Below are positions 5,360 to 11,158 of a DNA stretch of 21,243 nt, piece after piece (within the stretch, counting starts at the first letter, position 1; every line of letters starts with the position of its first letter). Position numbers and translations under genes: made by a program. Under the pieces are notes generated by a model. It was not told where the DNA came from. It did not search any database and saw only the letters and a program-made list of their open reading frames with translations. Origin of the DNA: a virus. Where the stretch lies: the IMG/VR virus record IMGVR_UViG_3300017782_000276, positions 1-21,243 of that record; one strand, given 5' to 3'.

Positions 5360-5447
5360 TATGTCCCTGTCTTACTAGAGTTACGTCCCTATCTTGGTCA
5401 GGGTATGTCCCTAACACTCCCATACTATGTCCCAAACACTCCCTATG
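5360..5447. repeat. Four direct repeats with exact 22-bp period (iterons)
   Basis: Cores TATGTCCCT (5360-5368), TACGTCCCT (5382-5390), TATGTCCCT (5404-5412) and TATGTCCCA (5426-5434) start exactly 22 bp apart, about two helical turns. All four copies thus face the same side of the DNA. Units 3 and 4 also share AACACTCCC after the core and match at 17 of 22 positions. Units 1 and 2 are more diverged outside the core. This is the typical length and phasing of iterons bound by replication initiators. Confidence 0.85.
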
Positions 5448-5451
5448 GCAT

Positions 5452-7281
5452 TTAAAAATTATCATATAAATTACTGGTATCCAGCGGTTCATTTAATGGT
5501 TCTAATACACCATTGCGTCTGAATAATGTTTTAGAGGAATAGTCTACACCTCCGCTGTTGGATTTTACTAATGCGCCTCTAACCACCGCCATCCTATCGT
5601 AAGGTACATGCTGCTCTTCACAAATCCTTTCACAATCCTCAACACTTGCCAGGGCCATTGTCAGGCAGAACCTCTGCGAATCTACTAATGAGCTAGCCCC
5701 ACGCACGCTCGTTCTCTGCACCATTGAATCATCTGAGTCTACAGTTAAACCTTGTTTGTTTAAGTGGTGAATGGTTAGCGTGCAGCACTTTAATCTTGCG
5801 CTGATGTTTGCGCAGTAAGATCCCCAAAGCTGGCCTACCTCGTTACTGCTTGATACATTACCTGTAGTAAATGCCTGGAGCGGATCAAAACAAACCAGCT
5901 TAACATCTGGTATTGATTTTATTTCCTCTACTAGCTCCATCGCCAATTCAGTAACACCCTCTTCTCTCAATAAAATCATTGGTTCTTTTTGTTCTGGAAT
6001 TGGAAAGATATAAACCTCATGCTCTGACTTAAATCTTTTTCCCTGGGGATCTAAAAGTTCTAGCCTTCTATGTATCTCTGGAAGATCATCCTCACTGGCA
6101 AAAATAATAGAGTTACCACGTTCAGTAACATCCTTACCCCACCAACGACCACCACAGCAAATCGCCAGGGCTAACTGAATTACACTTAAAGACTTTCCAA
6201 CTCCACCAGATGCTGCTAGCAGTCCAGGCTTACCCATAGGTATCAAACCATCAACCAAAAACCTCTGTGGCTCTGGCTTACCCTTCAAATTTCTAATCGC
6301 ATACTTTTTTATGCCAAGCTTATGATCCATAAGTTCTGCTCTAACCTTGTCCAAACCATGCCTTAAATATAAATCATTGTAGTCACCTATCTCGCTGGGC
6401 AGGCGCACGGCCACGTTTGTGATAGCTGATGCACATTCCTGGGCTTTCTTTTCACCAACGCCACTCTCATCGTGATCCAGGGCTAAAATTATCCTAGATC
6501 CAGTAAGCTTGCGCAGATTAGAGACTGCATCCAACGCGAAGTTGGCACTAAACACGCAAGCAACTGGAAATCCTGTAGCTTCATATATTGTGGCGGAAGT
6601 TGAGTAGCCTTCAGCTACCACCAACTTTTCACAATTAGCTAATTCATTAAATGTAGTTCCAATTAAAAATACATTACCTTTAATTTCAGACGAGGAAGCA
6701 AACTTTTTACCCCCTTTTTTATCAATATACTGTATAGATCTTATTTCACCTGTAGTAGAATACACGGGAACAATCAAGCTATCGTACGATTGTTTTAACC
6801 CATAGTTTTTAACCTTTTTATTTGTGAGATAATCATGCTCAAGAACATTTTGGCATTTGTTAAATTTTTCCCTTACCTCTATAGCCACCTCATCTTGCCG
6901 AGCTTGTCGCTTAATTTTCTCTTCCTTCGCAGCCTCTTCCATCTTTTTTTGTAGGGCTTCTCTATCAACCTGGCTTAATGTAGAAGAGCTAACAGAACTC
7001 CACTTACCCTCAAACCCAGTTTTCCAATTACCATAAGTAGCAAAGTAATGGCCATTAAATGTATTAACTACATACCAGCCTGATCTAGAATTTCCTAAAT
7101 CTGGTTTCATTCCTGGTAATGCTGTTGGAACTCTAACTATAGCTCCAGATGCTTCAATATGATTTACTTGCAAACCTTGCGCCTGCATTTCATTTATTAA
7201 ATCATTTATTGTTTTTGTTTCTTTGTTGTCGCTTAATTCAAATATTATGTTTCGATCTTTGCAGTATTTCTTTAGATCCAT
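5452..7281 (-). CDS. Primase-helicase (TOPRIM plus RepA/DnaB-like ATPase)
   Basis: A single protein of about 609 residues that probably primes and unwinds DNA at the fork. Positions below count from the upstream alternative start at 7299. The N-terminal part has a GWYV...FATYGNWKTGFEGKW stretch common in phage primases. A TOPRIM domain is at about 220-330, with VVAEGYSTSA (catalytic Glu) and ALDHDESG (DxD). A RecA-fold ATPase follows, with Walker A AASGGVGKS near 365, Walker B VCFDPLQAF near 470 and a downstream IHHLNK motif. The frame opens at 7299, but ATG 7281 (MDLKKYC) has AAAAGGGG at proper spacing, while GGGAAG touches the 7299 ATG, so I prefer 7281. The 5' end overlaps the preceding gene. 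No separate DNA polymerase is in this window. Confidence 0.9.
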   Translation of the reverse strand: MDLKKYCKDRNIIFELSDNKETKTINDLINEMQAQGLQVNHIEASGAIVRVPTALPGMKPDLGNSRSGWYVVNTFNGHYFATYGNWKTGFEGKWSSVSSSTLSQVDREALQKKMEEAAKEEKIKRQARQDEVAIEVREKFNKCQNVLEHDYLTNKKVKNYGLKQSYDSLIVPVYSTTGEIRSIQYIDKKGGKKFASSSEIKGNVFLIGTTFNELANCEKLVVAEGYSTSATIYEATGFPVACVFSANFALDAVSNLRKLTGSRIILALDHDESGVGEKKAQECASAITNVAVRLPSEIGDYNDLYLRHGLDKVRAELMDHKLGIKKYAIRNLKGKPEPQRFLVDGLIPMGKPGLLAASGGVGKSLSVIQLALAICCGGRWWGKDVTERGNSIIFASEDDLPEIHRRLELLDPQGKRFKSEHEVYIFPIPEQKEPMILLREEGVTELAMELVEEIKSIPDVKLVCFDPLQAFTTGNVSSSNEVGQLWGSYCANISARLKCCTLTIHHLNKQGLTVDSDDSMVQRTSVRGASSLVDSQRFCLTMALASVEDCERICEEQHVPYDRMAVVRGALVKSNSGGVDYSSKTLFRRNGVLEPLNEPLDTSNLYDNF

Positions 7282-7648
7282 CAGTACCCCTTTTATCATC
7301 TTCCCTGGCTCTTGCGTTAGCCCAGTTTAGATATTCTCTTATGATTGAAACAAATACCTTTTTTCTATCTTCGCGTTTCCACTTGTGTAATGGATCTTCT
7401 TTGTTTGCAATCAATAATTTTTTATATAAATCTTTGGTTGATGCTATGGCGTACTCTGCCCCAATATCATTAAGTTGGGCTTTGTTTGGAAGGCGTTTAC
7501 CTTCTTTTATTTTATCTAAGTGAGCCATACAGCATGCTCCAATCCAGTGTTCTTTATCTTGGTATAAGAATGGCCCAGCTGGGGATTTACAATATCCACA
7601 CAGCGTGGGCCTATCTTCCTCGAGATTAAAACGGCGCGTCTTCATCAT
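7238..7648 (-). CDS. Zinc-ribbon-like protein of the replication block (136 aa)
   Basis: Cysteines 17 and 20 (CGYC) with C39, C40 and H43 (GACCMAH) suggest a metal-binding N-terminal ribbon. The rest is a Lys/Arg-rich helical region (LYKKLLIANKEDPLHKWKRE, then REYLNWANARAREDDK). No family is recognised. A nucleic-acid-binding accessory role in replication fits the position between SSB-like and primase-helicase genes (inference). Its start overlaps the end of the SSB-like gene, and its end overlaps the primase-helicase start, so the three are translated as a coupled set. No strong SD is seen before ATG 7648. Confidence 0.75.
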   Translation of the reverse strand: MMKTRRFNLEEDRPTLCGYCKSPAGPFLYQDKEHWIGACCMAHLDKIKEGKRLPNKAQLNDIGAEYAIASTKDLYKKLLIANKEDPLHKWKREDRKKVFVSIIREYLNWANARAREDDKRGTDGSKEILQRSKHNI

Positions 7649-8123
7649 CTAAAGTTGTTGATCCCATTTTTTCTAGATCAGCAGCTGAAGGTGATGCCTC
7701 AATAGGCTTCTCGCTTACAGTTTTTTGTTTTTTATTAGTAGCTTCCCAGGTTCTGCCCCAGTCTTGATCTACCTCAAAGAAAGTGCTTCCCTCTTTTTGC
7801 TTTATTACAGCTGAAACACTTTTACCCATAAAGGCACTTTCAGTGTCACTTGGTAGCTCTTTTAAACCCATAGCCTTGCACATTGCTAATAAAGATTTTA
7901 ATCCATTCTGCACAACTTTTTCATTGTCATGCCTGGTTGTAAATAGAGCGTCAACAGTTTGCGCAGTATCCTCTACTTCAAACTTTGCGCTGTATCCTTC
8001 CCAGCTTGGATTCTTTTCACTTGTTAATACCTTTTCACCTTGAAAGTGTAAAACGTATCTACCAGGCTTTAAATTAACTCTGCCGTCAGTATCGGCTTCT
8101 ACTTTATAATTACTTAAGTCCAT
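7626..8123 (-). CDS. SSB-like DNA-binding protein with acidic tail (165 aa)
   Basis: The N-terminal about 115 residues are beta-rich (GRVNLKPGRYVLHFQGEKVL, then YSAKFEVEDTAQTVDALF). The end is a disordered linker closing in LDDEDAPF. That tail closely matches the DDDIPF-type C-terminal peptide by which single-strand-binding proteins recruit partners. DUF669-like phage proteins, which occupy the same gene position, show this design. The likely role is coating single-stranded DNA and supporting the neighbouring Sak4-like recombinase. SD AGAGGAG lies at good distance before ATG 8123. Confidence 0.75.
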   Translation of the reverse strand: MDLSNYKVEADTDGRVNLKPGRYVLHFQGEKVLTSEKNPSWEGYSAKFEVEDTAQTVDALFTTRHDNEKVVQNGLKSLLAMCKAMGLKELPSDTESAFMGKSVSAVIKQKEGSTFFEVDQDWGRTWEATNKKQKTVSEKPIEASPSAADLEKMGSTTLDDEDAPF

Positions 8124-8138
8124 ATTATTTCTCCTCTG

Positions 8139-8267
8139 TTATATCCAACATTTATATTCAACGCAATCGTCTTGCTTAGATCCACAATAGTTACAATAAC
8201 CATCTGTGTATTGCGGATCATCACCAGGATCAAACTCGTTATATTCTAATAAAATTATTTCGTTCAC
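8139..8267 (-). CDS. Cys-rich microprotein with GTG start (42 aa)
   Basis: GTG at 8267 overlaps the TGA of the Sak4-like gene (GTGA) and has GGGAGGA about ten bases upstream. The product reads MNEIILLEYNEFDPGDDPQY, then TDGYCNYCGSKQDDCVEYKC and WI. It has an acidic N-terminus and cysteines 25, 28, 35 and 40 spaced as a compact zinc-binding knuckle. It fills the gap between two replication genes exactly, in the same direction. No family is recognised. Without this ORF the gap would be an unexplained 140 bases. Confidence 0.65.
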   Translation of the reverse strand: MNEIILLEYNEFDPGDDPQYTDGYCNYCGSKQDDCVEYKCWI

Positions 8268-8989
8268 TTTAACATTTCCTCCCTTATGATCTTCCAATCC
8301 ATAGGTATTTCATCTGGAAGGTTGTATCTGTTTTTAGCTAAGAAAGCTGGCTCTTCATTTGTGTAAATGATTCTATCACCACTAACAGTTTTAGTAGTCA
8401 TTCCACCGCTCTTACCTTGTACTTTGATAGTGCCAAGTTTTTTTGCTGCAAAGAAACAAGCGTCTGAGTGTTCTAACAATAATGCAGATGCTTTTCTATG
8501 CAGTTTTAGTGAATACCTATCATAAGGTTCTATTCTAGGATCTTCTACTTTTCTTACTTCACTGTGACATATCTGAAATATCATCATACCTTTCTCTCTT
8601 AATACATTAAGAGCGTCAATGTACTTGCGCCAGTAGTTCAGTGTTTCAGTATAGCCCTTACCAAAAGAAGGTTGATCGATTGATTTCCACCCATTGTCCT
8701 GGCAAGCTTTTTCCCATAATAAATTTTCTAACCAATCAAGAGAATCAATACATACTGTTTTATAGTCATGTTCCTCTGTGGCTAGCTCATGTAGATTTAC
8801 CATCACATCTTCATAAGATTTACAACGGATGTTATCCATTTCGATCTTACCCAAACCATCCTCTACATCTAATAGTATTGGATTTTTTGTTTGTGATGCT
8901 AAATGCGTTTTACCAACAGCAGGGCCACCATGAACAATAATTCTAGGTGGCTTCTGCTTTGATTTTTTTCTTATATCAGCTAATCCCAT
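8264..8989 (-). CDS. Sak4-like RecA-fold ATPase, single-strand annealing recombinase
   Basis: 241 residues. Walker A is VHGGPAVGKTHLAS (about 19-32), Walker B is YKTVCIDSLDWLE near 80. Further conserved parts are the FGKGYTETLNYWRKYIDAL stretch and an MIFQICHSEV strand. This is the layout of phage AAA_24/Sak4 ATPases, RecA-like core proteins that promote strand annealing with an SSB partner. The SSB-like gene and a PD-(D/E)XK nuclease beside it complete a typical phage recombination set. The start overlaps the previous stop by one base. Confidence 0.88.
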   Translation of the reverse strand: MGLADIRKKSKQKPPRIIVHGGPAVGKTHLASQTKNPILLDVEDGLGKIEMDNIRCKSYEDVMVNLHELATEEHDYKTVCIDSLDWLENLLWEKACQDNGWKSIDQPSFGKGYTETLNYWRKYIDALNVLREKGMMIFQICHSEVRKVEDPRIEPYDRYSLKLHRKASALLLEHSDACFFAAKKLGTIKVQGKSGGMTTKTVSGDRIIYTNEEPAFLAKNRYNLPDEIPMDWKIIREEMLK

Positions 8990-9234
8990 TATTCAGTCTC
9001 AATTAAAGATTCTGATTCAACGGCGCCTTTCAATTGTCTAGCATATTCAGCTCTAAGAATATCAAGCTTTTCAATTTCAAAGTTTGCATTGCCAACAAAT
9101 TCATTCTTTTGCCTTTCAACAGTTGCTAATTTGTTATATAGCAATTTATTGTCGTCTGTTAGACTATCAAACTCATATTCAGTTCCGCCCTCTTCAAAGC
9201 TAAACTTAATTGGTTCTTGTTGTACTTCAGTCAT
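8989..9234 (-). CDS. Short coiled-coil phage protein, DUF6447-like (81 aa)
   Basis: A short beta N-terminus (IKFSFEEGGTEYEFDSLTDD) is followed by a long amphipathic helix (LYNKLATVERQKNEFVG to YARQLKGAV). This resembles the small DUF6447-type phage proteins with a G-x-x-Y-x-x-x-x-L-S/T-D start and one coiled coil, which have no established function. It is coupled to the nuclease gene by a 4-base overlap and to the Sak4-like gene by one base, so it is probably co-translated with both. The family name is from memory. Confidence 0.75.
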   Translation of the reverse strand: MTEVQQEPIKFSFEEGGTEYEFDSLTDDNKLLYNKLATVERQKNEFVGNANFEIEKLDILRAEYARQLKGAVESESLIETE

Positions 9235-9962
9235 TTTTTTTCCTCGTTATGTAGTTTATATAAATCACAGATGCTTCTTGCGTTGCACCAGCGACAGTGA
9301 TCCCCAAATACAAATTTAGGGTTTTCCTCTTCGCACGCCACCACGGCAGGCTGTAAGAAATCGTAGGCCCAATCCACTAAATATTCAGCGGTTGTGAGCC
9401 ATGTCTTGATAGGGCCACCGCCCCATGTTGCTCTTGGTTGTACGATAGTAATCTCAACTTCTGTGTCTTCACTACCATATCTTGATAATGCGCCTAGCGC
9501 ATATATCATTGCTTGTTTGTTGTTATCTGGGCTGACGGGAAATTTACCAGTTTTAAGATCTATAACGCACATCTTTTGGGGAGTAATGATTAGCGCGTCT
9601 GCATATCCATAAAGGTTATCTGAAATCTCTTCAAGCCTAACCTTTTGTTCAACTAGCAGTCTCCCGTCTAATTGTTTTGTTCTGTTTTGTACATAATCAA
9701 CATACACTTTTGCACAGTCAATCATGTCCTGGTCAACTTCTATTTCAAAGTCTTCCACATATTCTTTTTTACCAAGCCAATAGTCCTCCAGGCTTACATC
9801 AACCAAAAAGCCTTTAAGTAATTGTTCAGTCATGGAATGTATTAAAGTACCTACAGCTGCGGGTAAGCCTACCTGATAGTCAACTTTAGCAGCTAACTTT
9901 GGCATACCTGGACATTTTGTCCATTTGTCTGATGCTGATGGGCTAAGTAAGGCGTGCTTCAT
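9231..9962 (-). CDS. Cas4/AddB-like PD-(D/E)XK nuclease (DUF2800 type)
   Basis: 243 residues. A conserved start LSPSASDKWTKCPGM carries the first Cys (17). Nuclease motifs follow: GTLIHSMTE (motif-I His), GYADALIIT, VIDLKTGK (D-x-K core) and QAMIYALGA. A C-terminal cluster CRWCNARSIC supplies three more Cys. Four Cys in this order usually hold an iron-sulfur cluster in Cas4/AddB-type nucleases. The role is probably exonucleolytic DNA processing for recombination with the Sak4-like ATPase. The start overlaps the HTH gene by 20 bases. Confidence 0.88.
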   Translation of the reverse strand: MKHALLSPSASDKWTKCPGMPKLAAKVDYQVGLPAAVGTLIHSMTEQLLKGFLVDVSLEDYWLGKKEYVEDFEIEVDQDMIDCAKVYVDYVQNRTKQLDGRLLVEQKVRLEEISDNLYGYADALIITPQKMCVIDLKTGKFPVSPDNNKQAMIYALGALSRYGSEDTEVEITIVQPRATWGGGPIKTWLTTAEYLVDWAYDFLQPAVVACEEENPKFVFGDHCRWCNARSICDLYKLHNEEKK

Positions 9963-10146
9963 TTGATACCTTTGACTCCTCTTCGATCTTCAAGATCTCC
10001 TCTATGTCATACACAACTTTGCCTGCTAGCTTTACATAGTCTGGTCCTATCTTTTTGTTTCTCCAGTTCTCTATTGTTCTTGGAGATCTCATCCAGCGTT
10101 CAGCAAGTTGTTTAGTATCTATAAACTTTTTTTCACTATTGCTCAT
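9943..10146 (-). CDS. Excisionase/MerR-type HTH DNA-binding protein (67 aa)
   Basis: IDTKQLAERWMRSPRTIENW (residues about 9-28) followed by RNKKIGPDYVKLAGKVVYDI is the classic HTH_17 winged-helix form found in Xis, AlpA and small phage regulators. No integrase is seen, so a transcriptional role is more likely than excision. It is the first gene of the leftward replication operon and faces a rightward operon across 85 bases. It is therefore well placed to regulate both. SD AAAAAGGAATAAT precedes the ATG and is mirrored in front of the divergent gene. Confidence 0.85.
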   Translation of the reverse strand: MSNSEKKFIDTKQLAERWMRSPRTIENWRNKKIGPDYVKLAGKVVYDIEEILKIEEESKVSNEARLT

Positions 10147-10231
10147 ATATTATTCCTTTTTGTGTTCGTTTCGCTTATGATATACTCACTTCTACTATTA
10201 AACAAGAAGTATTTAAAAAAAAGGAATAATT
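10147..10231. promoter_or_regulatory. Divergent promoter/operator region
   Basis: Contains an exact 13-base inverted repeat, ATTATTCCTTTTT (10149-10161) and AAAAAGGAATAAT (10218-10230), that supplies the ribosome-binding site of both divergent genes. A second inverted repeat lies inside, ACTTCT (10188-10193) and AGAAGT (10205-10210), 11 bases apart and operator-like. A leftward promoter TTGTTT-17-TATCAT and a rightward -10 TATACT (10181-10186) are plausible but weak. Confidence 0.55.
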
Positions 10232-10549
10232 ATGACAATAGATAAATTAACACCAAAAGAATGGGATCAAGCAATAGATAAGCTTGCCACCAATAATCAG
10301 GTTGGCGGTGAACATTACAACACTTTAAAAATACAGCCGATTGATTATATTTATGCTAATAAGCTATCCTATAACTTAGGAAGTTGTTTAAAGTACATTA
10401 CTAGAAACAAAGGTGAAAATGAAGACAGGATTAAAGATCTGTTAAAAGCAAAACATTTCATTGATCTGGAATTAGAAATGGTACACGGAGTAGATAAAGA
10501 TGGAAATAACATTGGTCAATACTCTATTGAGGTATCAATAAACAAGTAG
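10232..10549 (+). CDS. DUF3310-family phage protein (105 aa)
   Basis: The core (residues about 21-80) carries QVGGEHYNTLKIQPIDYIYA, LSYNLGSCLKYITRNKGEN and IKDLLKAKHFIDLELE. These are the defining features of DUF3310, a common phage family often annotated as a nucleotide kinase without firm proof. The role is possibly in nucleotide metabolism during phage DNA synthesis (uncertain). The SD AAAAAGGAATAAT lies in the mirrored leader shared with the divergent HTH gene. Confidence 0.88.
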   Translation: MTIDKLTPKEWDQAIDKLATNNQVGGEHYNTLKIQPIDYIYANKLSYNLGSCLKYITRNKGENEDRIKDLLKAKHFIDLELEMVHGVDKDGNNIGQYSIEVSINK

Positions 10550-10556
10550 GTTGATT

Positions 10557-10772
10557 ATGAATTTATGTGAGTTTAACGATCCAATCTTTGAAGAAAGGAA
10601 TGGTAGAAAGCCTATATATATAAATAAACATCTAGCTAAAAAGTTTGTTGATTTTTGTAATACGGAAAACAAACATCCGCATGAAGTTGCGGAGTATTTA
10701 ATATCACTTGGTATTAATTCTGTTAAGTATTATGAAGATCAGAAAGTGTCTCTGGACATCCAAGCTCTTTAA
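10557..10772 (+). CDS. Ribbon-helix-helix-like small protein (71 aa)
   Basis: I chose ATG 10557 (TAGGTTG upstream) over the TTG two codons earlier. Residues about 18-55 read as a strand (KPIYINK), a helix (HLAKKFVDFCNTENK) and a second helix (HPHEVAEYLISLGI). This matches an Arc/CopG ribbon-helix-helix pattern and suggests a DNA-binding regulator (inference). It follows the DUF3310 gene by seven bases. Its last 50 bases overlap the 3' end of the convergent endonuclease gene. Confidence 0.7.
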   Translation: MNLCEFNDPIFEERNGRKPIYINKHLAKKFVDFCNTENKHPHEVAEYLISLGINSVKYYEDQKVSLDIQAL

Positions 10773-11154
10773 ATAGATCTTTTGTATTTTGCAACGAGTC
10801 AGTTGCCTGGATATCCTCGTCTTGAAAGGTTATCTGTTTCCTACCATCTGGAAAGAAAAACATTACCTTTTGACAGTTTAATGCAACTAAAGCATACACA
10901 TCTATATCGCCTTTATTATAAAACCTAGTCTTAGAATGAGATCCGCATCTAAGATCAAACCTCCAGCTCTTTCTAGCTTTCTCTATTTGTTTTTGTGTTT
11001 TGACCTGGCACTTGTAAAGAGTCTGGCCAACCTCAAAGATGATGTCGGCTTTAGAACCATGTGGCATAACAGTTACAGTATCAGAAAAAGCAGAAAGCAC
11101 CGAGGCTACTAAATATTCTCCAGATCGGCCAACTCTTTCTGTTTGGCGCGCCAT
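10723..11154 (-). CDS. PD-(D/E)XK endonuclease, HJR-like or intron-type (143 aa)
   Basis: The N-terminus GRSGEYLVASVL (Glu near 13), then MPHGSKADIIFEVGQTLYKC and QVKTQ (Asp near 37 and a QxK near 50-52), is the PD-(D/E)XK signature of small Holliday-junction-resolvase-like and group I intron endonucleases. It may resolve junctions during packaging or act as a free-standing selfish nuclease. The gene lies at the boundary between replication and virion genes, four bases downstream of the giant virion gene. Its 3' end overlaps the convergent gene by 50 bases. A QxK in place of ExK is common in this family. Confidence 0.8.
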   Translation of the reverse strand: MARQTERVGRSGEYLVASVLSAFSDTVTVMPHGSKADIIFEVGQTLYKCQVKTQKQIEKARKSWRFDLRCGSHSKTRFYNKGDIDVYALVALNCQKVMFFFPDGRKQITFQDEDIQATDSLQNTKDLFKELGCPETLSDLHNT

Positions 11155-11158
11155 AAGG

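Larger units (their letters stand above)
5291..5451. other. Candidate replication origin region
   Basis: Noncoding 161 bases between the stop of the primase-helicase and the initiator-like gene. From right to left it contains four 22-bp direct repeats (5360-5447), an AT-rich segment with a perfect palindrome (5338-5354) and a 13-bp hairpin (5303-5334). The combination of repeats, AT-rich stretch and adjacent initiator-type gene is the usual layout of iteron-type origins. The origin role is an inference. A purely regulatory (operator) role is the main alternative. Confidence 0.6.

Noticed and set aside
5360-5447. Possible mini CRISPR array
   Set aside because: Only the 9-bp core is well conserved, the period is 22 bp and there are no unique spacers of CRISPR size and no cas genes. 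Iterons fit far better.
7282-7299. Longer start of the primase-helicase at 7299
   Set aside because: Its SD would touch the start codon, while ATG 7281 has AAAAGGGG at proper spacing. The reading is otherwise the same.
9943-10146. Evidence of lysogeny from the excisionase-like protein
   Set aside because: No integrase, attachment site or CI-type repressor is seen. This HTH family is common as a regulator in lytic phages.
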